A stretch of 46,333 nt of DNA from positions 1-46,333 of the forward strand of contig JBFMDN010000045.1 of assembly GCA_040753915.1 (NCBI GenBank), given 5' to 3'. The translations under genes were made by a program, and so were the position numbers. Below the pieces are notes generated by a model. That model did no database searches, was not told the DNA's origin, and worked only from the letters and a program-made list of their open reading frames with translations. Below are positions 32,626 through 41,652 of the stretch, piece by piece; position 1 is the stretch's first letter, and every line of letters begins with the position of its first letter. The DNA comes from JBFMDN01 sp040753915 (GTDB lineage Bacteria; Desulfobacterota; Desulfomonilia; Desulfomonilales; Desulfomonilaceae).

Positions 32626-33240
32626 CTATTTCTTGGGCAACGTCGGCCGTACGACTTCAATATCATCCTCCAAGAAGGGCTCCACAGAATGGAGCAATCC
32701 AAGAAAGAGAATGCCCGTCTCCCCCGAACCGAGCGTGTTGTTAATTCGGTCTGCAATGAACTGATCGCGTCTCTTCAGAATGGGGTCTCCTTGTTCTTTA
32801 TCGCGAGAAGACCTGATCTTGCGGCCATGTGACGCCAATACCCTCTTGGTCATCTCGTATTCGGCCAAGAGTAGCTCGGGAGACTCCGTTCCCATAAGGA
32901 TTGCTCCGCGGTCGAGAAGCTTCAGAATGAGCTGGTGATTGAGACTTCCTCCGGCGGCCAATTCGGTCACGATCTCCTTTTCACGTCCCGATACCGGCAG
33001 TGCGTCCTGAAAGATGCGAACATCCTGCCATCGCAACGGCAGACCTTCGATGTACCGTTCTATTCTCTGCCAGAGCTCTCTAATTGCCTCTCTCTTCTTC
33101 TTTAAAGCAGTCCTACCTCCGGTTCGCAGGGACTCGCGAACGACCGAGCCTCTCTGAGACCCCAGGTCCTCAAGCGTGTGCACGATTGGCACCACAATCA
33201 GGCATCTTTTCACAGTTTCCCCCGGACAGGCTGTTTTCAT
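32626..33240 (-). CDS. Conserved-looking hypothetical protein, first gene of the activator operon
   Basis: I do not recognise this protein of about 204 residues. It begins KRCLIVVPIVHTLEDLGSQR, has a basic helical stretch around 45-75, a middle block ILMGTESPELLLAEYEMTKR, and ends with RDQFIADRINNTLGSGETGI then LFLGLLHSVEPFLEDDIEVV. The last part loosely recalls TraB/EreA-type motifs, but I would not assign that family. The start is ambiguous: ATG 33240, or 33303/33294 upstream, none with a strong ribosome site. It lies 53 nt before the sigma-54 activator and downstream of a strong -24/-12 motif. Confidence 0.65.
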   Translation of the reverse strand: MKTACPGETVKRCLIVVPIVHTLEDLGSQRGSVVRESLRTGGRTALKKKREAIRELWQRIERYIEGLPLRWQDVRIFQDALPVSGREKEIVTELAAGGSLNHQLILKLLDRGAILMGTESPELLLAEYEMTKRVLASHGRKIRSSRDKEQGDPILKRRDQFIADRINNTLGSGETGILFLGLLHSVEPFLEDDIEVVRPTLPKK

Positions 33241-33542
33241 TTCAGCCACTGAGCTGTCGGCTCCACGAGTTTTGGGATATGGCGCGGATTCCATGGAATT
33301 CATTCCATATTACTGGGGCCGGCTCCCATTTGTCAGCAGTAAAATGGCTCGAGCGCGTTTTGAAGGATTCGGCTCCGTCGAGTGAAGAAGCGACGGTGCC
33401 GGGTTCGGCAGACTCGTACCGGCTTTATGATTCCACGCATGTCAAACGCATGGCAGCATAAATGGTCGAGCTGATCTGTCGAGTGCTGGTGGATGCCGGC
33501 CCGTCAGTCCTCGACTCGGTCTGCACACCAACGAAAGTGTAC

Positions 33543-33557
33543 GCAAGAGTGGTGCCA
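33543..33557 (-). promoter_or_regulatory. Sigma-54 (-24/-12) promoter of the activator/chaperone operon
   Basis: Read on the minus strand, TGGCACCACTCTTGC is a full match to TGGCAC-N5-TTGC. The predicted start near 33531 leaves about 290 nt of leader before the first ORF. A near-palindrome, AGTCAACCGGTTCACT (33691-33706), sits about 140 nt upstream and could bind an activator. The operon encodes an NtrC-type activator, so self-activation is possible. Confidence 0.7.
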
Positions 33558-34256
33558 GGCCATGATCTCGAGACCACGTACGCAGGAACAGATCTTGTCG
33601 AGACTTTTCGGACGTGCGATGATCAATTGAAGGACGCGATGGGCGGATGCTCTCGGTACCTGTAGGTATTTCCCGTCAATTATGCGCTTTAGTCAACCGG
33701 TTCACTTAATGTTGGGGTAGGGGGGAGCCCCGGCCCTCAAGTCACTGCTAAGTACACGATTTTATGACTACGGTTACGTATCTCAGGGTTATCAGCTAGA
33801 GGAATGATGGTGATCATTGATTGCTTCATGCCCCGAAGCATACTGTTAGTAGCCGGGGGGGGCAACCCACAGAATAAGAAAACAAACAAGCGAGCACCTC
33901 GGAGGAGCCCACCATTGAAATGACCAAGAGCGAAGGCTCATTGAAGATCGGTGCCTATAACGGGCGAGGACAAACGTCTTGGTCGACCCTTTCAGGGTCG
34001 GTTGGTGGTTGTGCCGTGAACCACAGTTGAAGTCCAGCGCCCGCGGGGCTACTGTAAGTGCGCTCCTTCAGAGCGCCAATCCCCGACTGAGTCGTGACAG
34101 AATACGTGACAGCAATTGTGAAATCCTGTACTAAGTGAGCCGATAATACTTGTGTAACATCTCGCAATTGGATGTCATAATGCATGATACCCAACTATCA
34201 GATATCAAATGATAATGCCTTTCCTGATATGCGATCCTAATCTAGCGCACGAGGCA
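33558..34256. other. Gene-free stretch between the activator operon and the lipoprotein gene
   Basis: I find no supportable gene. A 79-codon frame at 33955-34194 (minus) covers a group of short hairpins rather than a conserved protein. The stretch holds the possible activator palindrome (33691-33706), a G-rich run near 33711-33735 and the hairpin cluster listed separately. Confidence 0.5.
33984..34076. repeat. Hairpin cluster
   Basis: Three short inverted repeats occur within 93 nt: CGACCCT-TTC-AGGGTCG (33984-34000), an imperfect AGCGCCCGCGGGGCT (34036-34050), and GCGCTC-CTTCA-GAGCGC (34060-34076). Closely spaced hairpins of this kind are typical of dispersed non-coding repeats. No second copy was found in this window. 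Confidence 0.45.
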
Positions 34257-35114
34257 TTAGAATCCCGTCTCTTTCGGAGACTTTCCACAGGTTTCGAGGG
34301 CAGTGTTCCTGAGTTCAAGTAGGCGAAACGACGAATCGCTATCGGATCCGTCCCACCATTTCGCTCCCTGTTTCACCCACTCTTCCGCCGCCCTTATGGC
34401 TTTCTCCGGTGCTCCTTCCATTCTGGGTGCGTACTCCTTTCTGACCTGTTCAAGCGCTTTTGCGCGTTCTTGTCCCTTTTGGGTTCGAACGATTCCTTCG
34501 CTTGCCTTCATGAAGGCCAGTACATGGTCGCATGGCGTGAGTTCCTGCTGCTGTTTCGCACTCGGTGGACTAGCCTCCTTCGGCACTGGTGCAGGTGAGT
34601 ACAATGGTTGAGGGAGTGCGTCCGGACGTTTCTTGAGGTCATCCACCTCTTGGGTTAGGCGGACCTTTTCGCGTTTTAGAGAAGCGATTTCCTCTTCCGC
34701 CAAGCCAGCCTTTTTCTTCAGCTCTTTGTTTTCAGAGGAGAGAGCTGCGTGAGACTTGCTCAGGTGGTCCAATTCTCGCTGAATGCGAGTGTTCTCGTCG
34801 GAAAGACTCTTCGCTTCCTCGGCCAGACTACTCTTTTCCTTGTTCAAGCGGGCGATCTGTTCAGTCAGTCTCTTAACCTCGGAGGTCAGCTTGTCAATTT
34901 GCTGGTTGGCGCTTTCAAGCTCCTCCTTGTGCCTGCCGCACGCTGAAAGCATGAGCAGGGAAACGCTCAGAATCAGTGCCCAGCATGAGAGGGTCCGGAA
35001 TGACGACGGTCGTCTGGCTGAACTCCTCAAATTTCTGCAGGTTGTCTCAGATTCCACCTGCCCAGGGATCCCCAGGACCCGGCTCAGCGGTCGGGATAAA
35101 GCAAAAATTGTCAT
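34257..35114 (-). CDS. Coiled-coil lipoprotein of unknown function
   Basis: This 285-residue protein has a hydrophobic segment (CWALILSVSLLMLSAC) ending in a lipobox with Cys near residue 59. A long heptad coiled coil follows, about 65-165 (EELESANQQIDKLTSEVKRL onward), then a Pro-rich linker and a C-terminal helical domain with two Cys. The ATG at 35114 follows AGGAGGGG, which fixes the start but leaves an unusually long, basic stretch of ~40 residues before the signal core, so an internal start is possible. It is probably anchored to the outer or inner membrane. It resembles envelope coiled-coil lipoproteins in general. No family assigned. Confidence 0.75.
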   Translation of the reverse strand: MTIFALSRPLSRVLGIPGQVESETTCRNLRSSARRPSSFRTLSCWALILSVSLLMLSACGRHKEELESANQQIDKLTSEVKRLTEQIARLNKEKSSLAEEAKSLSDENTRIQRELDHLSKSHAALSSENKELKKKAGLAEEEIASLKREKVRLTQEVDDLKKRPDALPQPLYSPAPVPKEASPPSAKQQQELTPCDHVLAFMKASEGIVRTQKGQERAKALEQVRKEYAPRMEGAPEKAIRAAEEWVKQGAKWWDGSDSDSSFRLLELRNTALETCGKSPKETGF

Positions 35115-35814
35115 GCTGCCCCTCCTATCGCGGAGCTCGAAAGTGATGACCGTGCTCAAGGAACCTGTATTAATGCCCTCCCGGGAAGACCTTACCAGTG
35201 CGATCGCTGCTCCCTGGCCGCAGACCGGTTGTGCGTTACGGTACTATCCCAGTAACCGATTCCGTGATTCCGTTTAGGGTCTCCCGCGTCGGTCACGTAC
35301 TACTGTACTCCATCCTGCCAGTCGTGTCCACGGGAAGCCACATGGAGGAGGGTGTACGCACGCGCTTTTGAATGACTACTCTTCAAAACTTGAGCGATCC
35401 GTCCTGTTCAAGTCGAAGAATTGAATTCAGGCCCAAATGCCATTCTGCCTTCTGCGCCGTCCCGAGCATCGGCTTCCCCCTCGATGTTAATTTGCCTGCT
35501 TCACCCTACTGAATTAGGCAGCCAGCAATCTAACTTGATCCGTGCTCACTTATGGAGTAAGCTCATTCGCTGAAGACAGGGGATTCCTCAGCATTGTGAA
35601 ATCGGATGCTCAGTGCCGAATGATCTACTACGATGGGGAGAGGGATTCTTCCGCCAGGGGTGCCACGTTTTTGCGTGGCAAATCTACCCAGCCTGGGGAA
35701 CCGGCTACAGAAAATCAGTCGGTTATGGCGCTGGTCGCCAGCTTTACCATGAAAAAGCGTGGCCCCCTTCCGCCAGCTATCTGAGATGATCAAGATACGA
35801 AATGGAGACCCACC
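35115..35814. other. Intergenic region with repeat copy 2
   Basis: No supportable gene lies between the divergent lipoprotein and adaptor genes. An 80-codon frame at 35542-35784 runs through the dispersed repeat and is rejected. The rest of the sequence shows no clear promoter or hairpin other than those within the repeat. Confidence 0.5.
35661..35771 (+). repeat. Dispersed ~100-bp repeat, copy 2, with terminal hairpin
   Basis: This copy matches 9871-9970 in the same orientation, with the 57-base identical core at 35703-35759. Here the left end keeps a full hairpin, TGCCACG-TTTTTG-CGTGGCA (35661-35680), that is decayed in copy 1. The right end (GAAAAAGCGTGGCCCCC) is roughly the inverse of the left end. 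The structure suggests a small non-autonomous, REP- or MITE-like element. Confidence 0.8.
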
Positions 35815-36999
35815 ATGCAAGATCCTTCTCGTCCCAAAATCAGTTGGTTGCTGACGATCTCAACGCTTCTGCTCCTTGGCTGCGGACAGGGTTCGGAGAC
35901 CTTTGTACAACCGCCGCCACCCGAGGTGACCATAAGCCTTCCCGAAAAGAAGGAGGTCACGGACAACCTCGAATTCACGGGCAATACAAAGGCGTTAGAA
36001 TCAGTCGAGATTCGCGCGAGAGTGCAAGGTTTTTTGGACCGCATGAACTTCGAGCCGGGACAGAAGGTCAAGGCAGGGGATCTCCTCTTCGTGATCGATC
36101 CTCGTCCATATCAGGCGAGAGTGGACCAGGCCGAGGCTTCTCTGAATGGAAAGCAAGCAGATCTCCAGCTCAAAGAGGCAAATCTGAGACGAGCCCAGCA
36201 GCTTCTTTCGACCGGATCCATAAGTCAACTGCAATATGACGTGCAGGCAGCGGAGGAATCGGTTGCTAGAGCTCAGGTTGGCATCGCGAAGGCGGACCTG
36301 GAGGAGGCGCGCCTTCAACTGGACTATACCCAAGTCAAGTCCCCCATCAATGGTCGTGTGGATCGCAATTTCGTTGACTTGGGGACTCTCGTGGGCGCCC
36401 AGGACAAGACGCTTCTGACTACGGTCGTCAATGATGAGTCCGCTTACGTGTATTTTCACATCAGTGAGAACGACCTGTTAATGGTTGCCCGTACTTACGG
36501 ATCGGATCAGGATCGGGACCGGTCGCAGAGAGGGCACGCGCCATGCTTTCTGGCTCTTGCTGATGAGACGGACTTTTCTCGAAAGGGCACGATCGATTTT
36601 CTGGGAACTCAAGTCGATCCGAAGACAGGCACGCTTTTGATCCGGGCCGTGTTTCCCAACACGGATGGGCTTCTCATACCGGGCCTCTTTGTGAGGGTTA
36701 GGGTTCCCTTAAGAAAGCGAGAAGCGCTACTAGTCCCGAACTTGGCTGTGGGCCTGGATCAGGCTGGACGTTACGTCCTTGTCGTGAACAAGGACAACGT
36801 GGTGGAACAGCGTCAGGTAGAAATCGGGCAGCAGACGGGCGGGTTGAGAGTTATCGAAAAGGGCCTTGCCAAGGATGAGTGGGTTGTCACGAACGGAATG
36901 CAGCGGGCAAGGCCAGGCTCCAAAGTGACTCCGATCAAGGAGTCGCAGCCATCGCCGGGCTCGGCCGGTTCTTCCCCAAGCACTTCTGCGGGCAAGTAG
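35815..36999 (+). CDS. RND efflux periplasmic adaptor (membrane fusion protein)
   Basis: This 394-residue AcrA-type adaptor has a lipoprotein signal (LLTISTLLLLGCG; Cys near 23) and a first lipoyl half with VEIRARVQGFLDRMNFEPGQ. A helical hairpin follows, about 95-150, then the second half LDYTQVKSPINGRVDRNFVD, a beta-barrel domain and the membrane-proximal domain. The Ser/Pro-rich tail is low complexity. It links the inner-membrane pump of the next gene (13 nt downstream) to an outer-membrane channel, not encoded here. GGAGA lies 9 nt before the ATG. Confidence 0.92.
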   Translation: MQDPSRPKISWLLTISTLLLLGCGQGSETFVQPPPPEVTISLPEKKEVTDNLEFTGNTKALESVEIRARVQGFLDRMNFEPGQKVKAGDLLFVIDPRPYQARVDQAEASLNGKQADLQLKEANLRRAQQLLSTGSISQLQYDVQAAEESVARAQVGIAKADLEEARLQLDYTQVKSPINGRVDRNFVDLGTLVGAQDKTLLTTVVNDESAYVYFHISENDLLMVARTYGSDQDRDRSQRGHAPCFLALADETDFSRKGTIDFLGTQVDPKTGTLLIRAVFPNTDGLLIPGLFVRVRVPLRKREALLVPNLAVGLDQAGRYVLVVNKDNVVEQRQVEIGQQTGGLRVIEKGLAKDEWVVTNGMQRARPGSKVTPIKESQPSPGSAGSSPSTSAGK

Positions 37000-37012
37000 G
37001 GGAGGTTACGCC

Positions 37013-40000
37013 ATGCTCAGTCGCTTCTTTATTGACCGGCCGATCTTCGCTTCTGTCCTCTCCATTCTCATTGTTTTGGCTGGCGGTGTGTGTATGTTCA
37101 CCCTGCCGATCGCCCAATATCCGGACATCACTCCGCCAGTTGTTCAGGTAAAGGCCTTCTTCCCCGGAGCAGACCCGCAGGTCATTGCGGACACCGTTGC
37201 ATCTCCTATCGAACAGGAGGTCAACGGTGTCGAGAACATGCTCTACATGTCCAGCACCAGCGCGTCTGACGGGTCTTACACGCTCAGTGTCACTTTCGAG
37301 TTGGGGACGGACATTGACATGGCGACGGTCTTGACTCAAAATCGAGTTGCCACTGCCATACCAAAGCTGCCCCAGGAAGTGCAACGTCAGGGAGTGACCA
37401 CGAAGAAGGTCTCATCCGCGCTCGTCACCGTTCTCTGTCTTTATTCGCCGGACGGACGATACAACGATCTGTATCTTACGAACTATGTGAGCCTCCGGAT
37501 TAAAGATGAGCTTAGCCGCATACGAGGTGTTGGCGACGTAGTCGTATATCCTTCCAAGGACTACGGTATGCGCCTCTGGCTGGATCCGAACAAGATGGAA
37601 TCGAGGAGCATCACTACCAATGAAGTGGTCGATGCCTTGCGCCAGCAAAACGTGCAGGTCGCTGCAGGCATGATCGGCCAGCGGCCCACTCCGAAGGGAC
37701 AGGATTTCCAGATCAACATCAATACCCTTGGCAGGCTTACCGAAGAGGATCAGTTCGAGAACATCATCGTCAAGACTGGAGAAGGTGGCAAGGTGACACG
37801 GGTCAAAGACATAGCACGTGTGGAGCTGGGGGGAAAGGCCTACGACACCTTCTCGGTATACAATGGCAAACCCGCAGCCACGGTCGTGATATACCAGTCA
37901 CCAGGGTCCAATGCCATGGAGGTGGCCGAGCAACTGCAGAAGACCATGGAGCGGTTGAAGCACGACTTCCCGCAAGGGCTGGAATACAAGGCCATCTATG
38001 AGATCTCACGATTTATTGACGCATCGATTCATGAAGTAATTAAGACACTGTTCGAGGCCTTTGTGCTTGTTTTCATCGTGGTTTTCATTTTCTTGCAGGA
38101 TTGGCGTGCCACTCTCATACCGGCCATTACGATTCCCGTTTCCTTGATCGGTACCTTTGCAGCCATGGCAGGGCTTGGTTTTTCCATCAATATGGTCACC
38201 TTGTTTGGGATGGTGCTTGCGATCGGGATAGTGGTGGACGATGCGATTGTGGTAGTTGAAAATGTCGAACGCAATATGACCGAATTCGGTCTTGGCCCCA
38301 AAGAGGCTGCATTTCGCGCGATGGACGAGGTCACAGGAGCGATCATTGGCATTACGCTGGTCCTCATGGCCGTGTTCGTTCCCGCTGCATTCATGGGAGG
38401 AATAACCGGGGAGCTCTATCGACAGTTCTCGCTTACCATTGCGGTAACTACCCTGTTTTCCGCTATCAACGCGCTGACCCTCAGCCCCGCGCTATGCGCT
38501 CTGCTCCTCAGACCGGGCCATGGAGCGAAGAATGTTTTCTTCAGAACATTCAATTCCGTCTTCGATCGAGTCACTGGCGCTTACACAAGAGTTGTTTCGA
38601 TATGCGTTCGCCGGGTCGGCATCGTGATGCTGCTCTTTCTCGGGCTTGTTGTTCTGACAGGTCTCGGATTCATGCGTGTTCCAACCGGATTCGTACCGTT
38701 GGAGGACGATGGACTGATCCTTCTCAACATCCAAATGCCCGATGGTGCAAGTCTCGACAGAACGGAGGCAACAGTCGAGCGCGTTGGGGCAATTCTCGCC
38801 AAGACTGATGGAATTGCCGGGTACGGGGTGCTGGGCGGATATTCGATGATCGACGGGGCCGCACCGAATCTCGCTTGCTTTTTCGCTCCCTTGACGCCCT
38901 GGGATGAGCGACTTAAGAAAGGTCGCAGCCGCGATGTGATCATGAAGGAGCTCGCAGGGCAATTTGCGAAGATTCAGGAAGGAGTGGTCTTTGCCTTTAC
39001 GCTGCCACCTATCTTCGGACTCGGCACAGGGGGCGGCTTCGAGATGCAGCTCCAGGACAAATCGGGGCTCGGGCTGATAGCGCTTCAAGTCGCCGGACAG
39101 GAGCTTTCTGCTTCTGCCAACGCTCAGCCGGGTCTGACCAACGTATTCTCAACTTTTCGGGCCACGGTACCGTCTGTATTCGTGGATGTCGATCGCGAAA
39201 AGGCCTTCAACATGGGTGTACCTCTCCAGACAGTGTTTGACGCCATGGGGGCTTACCTTGGGGCTGCTTATGTCAACGACTTCAACAAGTTTGGCAGAAC
39301 CTGGCAGGTGAAGGTCCAGGCTGACAGCGTGTTCCGGAGCAAGGCGGAGGATATCACAAAACTGCAGGTGCGCAATCAGGATGGCCAGATGTTGCCTCTT
39401 GGAGCCATGGCCACGGTCAAGGACGCTTTGGGACCTCTGAAGGTGGATCGGTACAATCTCTATCCTACGGCAAAGGTGATGGGAAGCCCTGCGCCGGGGT
39501 TCAGCAGTGGACAGGCCATCCAGACGATGGAGAAGCTTGCCAAAACGCAACTTCCAGTGGGAATCGGCTACGAATGGACTGCCATGGCCTATCAGCAGAA
39601 GAAGGCTTCAGGGCAGGCTGTGATTATTTTCGCACTCGCTATCGTTGTGGTTTTTCTCATTCTTGCTGCCCAGTACGAGAGCTGGACCGATCCCTTCTCG
39701 GTGGTGCTTGTGGTTCCCCTGGCGGTCTTGGGGGCGGTGATGGCCCTCATGATTCGGCATATGGATAACAACATCTACACGCAGGTAGGTTTGGTTCTCC
39801 TGGTGGGGCTATCCGCCAAGAACGCGATTTTGATTGTCGAATTTGCCCGAGACATGCGATCCAAGGGAAAAGGGCTTATCGAAGCCACTGTGGAAGGATC
39901 GAGACTTCGCTTCCGCCCCATATTGATGACGTCGTTCGCGTTCATTCTCGGGGTCACGCCGCTGGTTGTGGCTCAGGGCGCGGGAGCTGTGAGTCGACAG

Positions 40001-40162
40001 GCATTGGGCACCGCAGTGTTTGCCGGTATGCTCGGAGTAACGATTCTCGGGGTGTTTTTCACCCCGGTGCTCTATGTGTTCATGCAGAGAGTGGCAGGCC
40101 TGAGGGTCAAAAGTGTAGCGGACAAGGGCACCTCAACGGAATCTTCCCGAATCCCACGGTAG
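37013..40162 (+). CDS. RND multidrug efflux pump, AcrB/HAE1 family
   Basis: This 1049-residue inner-membrane transporter shows the RND order. TM1 lies in SRFFIDRPIFASVLSILIVL, followed by a large periplasmic loop. TM4 carries the proton-relay Asp pair in GIVVDDAIVVVENVER at about 408-409, and TM10 has the Lys in LSAKNAILIVEFARD. It exports hydrophobic compounds by proton antiport, together with the adaptor upstream. A TolC-like channel is not in this window and must come from elsewhere. In an aromatic degrader it may remove toxic phenolics or solvents, but the substrate is unknown. Full length for the family. Confidence 0.95.
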   Translation: MLSRFFIDRPIFASVLSILIVLAGGVCMFTLPIAQYPDITPPVVQVKAFFPGADPQVIADTVASPIEQEVNGVENMLYMSSTSASDGSYTLSVTFELGTDIDMATVLTQNRVATAIPKLPQEVQRQGVTTKKVSSALVTVLCLYSPDGRYNDLYLTNYVSLRIKDELSRIRGVGDVVVYPSKDYGMRLWLDPNKMESRSITTNEVVDALRQQNVQVAAGMIGQRPTPKGQDFQININTLGRLTEEDQFENIIVKTGEGGKVTRVKDIARVELGGKAYDTFSVYNGKPAATVVIYQSPGSNAMEVAEQLQKTMERLKHDFPQGLEYKAIYEISRFIDASIHEVIKTLFEAFVLVFIVVFIFLQDWRATLIPAITIPVSLIGTFAAMAGLGFSINMVTLFGMVLAIGIVVDDAIVVVENVERNMTEFGLGPKEAAFRAMDEVTGAIIGITLVLMAVFVPAAFMGGITGELYRQFSLTIAVTTLFSAINALTLSPALCALLLRPGHGAKNVFFRTFNSVFDRVTGAYTRVVSICVRRVGIVMLLFLGLVVLTGLGFMRVPTGFVPLEDDGLILLNIQMPDGASLDRTEATVERVGAILAKTDGIAGYGVLGGYSMIDGAAPNLACFFAPLTPWDERLKKGRSRDVIMKELAGQFAKIQEGVVFAFTLPPIFGLGTGGGFEMQLQDKSGLGLIALQVAGQELSASANAQPGLTNVFSTFRATVPSVFVDVDREKAFNMGVPLQTVFDAMGAYLGAAYVNDFNKFGRTWQVKVQADSVFRSKAEDITKLQVRNQDGQMLPLGAMATVKDALGPLKVDRYNLYPTAKVMGSPAPGFSSGQAIQTMEKLAKTQLPVGIGYEWTAMAYQQKKASGQAVIIFALAIVVVFLILAAQYESWTDPFSVVLVVPLAVLGAVMALMIRHMDNNIYTQVGLVLLVGLSAKNAILIVEFARDMRSKGKGLIEATVEGSRLRFRPILMTSFAFILGVTPLVVAQGAGAVSRQALGTAVFAGMLGVTILGVFFTPVLYVFMQRVAGLRVKSVADKGTSTESSRIPR

Positions 40163-40292
40163 GAAAAGGAAAGAGGAACTCTCGATCCGATCTTATTGGC
40201 GTAGAGCCTGCGGCCAATATAGCGTGAGTAATTTGAATCCCTGAGAGACTCTTTGCTTCATGCGTGCTTATACTGTCTCCGAAAACGTGGGC

Positions 40293-41531
40293 TCAGCCAC
40301 TCGCATTATCGTCATGCACTAATCCTTTGCTGTTCAGATATCGAGAGTACCAGGCTGTAAGGGGCACAGCGGAGAGACCGTGCAAGAAGATGCTCAGGAG
40401 AACGGTCAGCGCAATGATGGCAAACCCCCGCTCATATCCCGTGACTCCCAATGTGCTCACCGCTATGAGCGCATACAGCACGGAGGCGATGCCACGGGGC
40501 CCAAACCACGCGATGAACCACATTCCCGGGCCGTCAAGCCCTGAACCTCGAAGACATAGGACGACGGGTATCATTCGGATCAGCGTGAGACTCAAGATAG
40601 CGTAGCACAGGGCCTCAATGTCCCAGTACTTGACCATGGCAGGAACCATAGCAATACCGAATATCAGGAACACGAAGAGGGACATCTGCTGACCCTCCGC
40701 CTCTCCGAACTCCTGAATTCGCTCTCGAACAGCGTGTGTCTGCGTGCCGAGAAATAGGCCGGCACAATAGGCGGATATGAAACCATTTCCGTGAAACGTT
40801 TCGGCCCCAGCGTACGCTAGCACGGCCAGCGATCCCGCAACCAGGCGCTGGAATGTCGGCTGCATCCAACCTCCGTGCGAGGCATTGTCTACCAGACGTC
40901 CTCCCCACCAACCGATCATGATTCCGAACAGGGGTCCAAGTGTGAGCTGGCGCGCCATGAAGACGAGCCATGAATCTGGGTGAGAGCTCGTGTGCTCCGC
41001 TCCGGAAAGAGCTGCAAGGCACATGAGGATTGGGGGCAAAGCTATTCCGTCATTGAGCCCGCTTTCCACGTTGATGGCCTGGCGAATGTTCTCTGGAAGG
41101 CGCTTGCTGGCGACCACAGCCTGGCCGAGGGCGGCGTCCGTTGGAGACAGTATGAGAGCAATGAGAGCCGCAACCCACAAGTTCTGGACATCGATCAACC
41201 ATGCTGCGACCACAAAGCCCAACACCATCGTCAACGGAAGCCCGATGCCGAGCAGACGGAGCGGCATTGCTCGATTCGTCCTCAACGTCCGCAGACTGAC
41301 TGTCGATGCGTCCACGAACAAGATGATCACCAGGGTGATCTCGGCAATCAGCTTGACGAGCGTAGCGTTAAGGTTGACTTCAAAAAGATCGAGAACCAGT
41401 GGTCCGGCCAATATTCCTATTCCACAAAAGAACATAGGTGCCGAAATCGGCCAGCTCTCGGACACACGGGAGATCAGGCCATAGCCAAAGATCAGCAATG
41501 CCGAGAAAATGATCGTTGGATAGTCAATCAT
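40293..41531 (-). CDS. NhaP-type (CPA1) cation/proton antiporter
   Basis: This 412-residue membrane protein has about twelve hydrophobic segments and CPA1 signatures: LILSPTDAALGQAVVASKRL near 131-150 and the ion-site Asn-Asp in NVESGLNDGIALP near 157-169. Also visible is FGPRGIASVLYALI near 358-371. It probably exchanges Na+ or K+ for protons to manage pH and salt. It is convergent with the RND pump gene and lies downstream of the channel gene on the same strand, with a 121-nt gap. The cation preference cannot be read from sequence. Confidence 0.9.
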   Translation of the reverse strand: MIDYPTIIFSALLIFGYGLISRVSESWPISAPMFFCGIGILAGPLVLDLFEVNLNATLVKLIAEITLVIILFVDASTVSLRTLRTNRAMPLRLLGIGLPLTMVLGFVVAAWLIDVQNLWVAALIALILSPTDAALGQAVVASKRLPENIRQAINVESGLNDGIALPPILMCLAALSGAEHTSSHPDSWLVFMARQLTLGPLFGIMIGWWGGRLVDNASHGGWMQPTFQRLVAGSLAVLAYAGAETFHGNGFISAYCAGLFLGTQTHAVRERIQEFGEAEGQQMSLFVFLIFGIAMVPAMVKYWDIEALCYAILSLTLIRMIPVVLCLRGSGLDGPGMWFIAWFGPRGIASVLYALIAVSTLGVTGYERGFAIIALTVLLSIFLHGLSAVPLTAWYSRYLNSKGLVHDDNASG

Positions 41532-41652
41532 AGCGTCTTCCGATAGTGAGGTTGTTTGTGATCAGCCATGAATTGCGTCGTCCATGAGTCCAAGAATTGA
41601 GGAAGCCACAAATGCCTCGCCGCCTCGGACTACACACTTTCCCGCAACAACG

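Noticed and set aside
33955..34194. A 79-codon ORF on the minus strand
   Set aside because: It covers the hairpin cluster, lacks a ribosome binding site and shows no protein-like conservation signal.
35542..35784. An 80-codon ORF on the + strand before the RND adaptor
   Set aside because: It runs through the dispersed ~100-bp repeat; the encoded peptide is a by-product of the repeat rather than a conserved gene.
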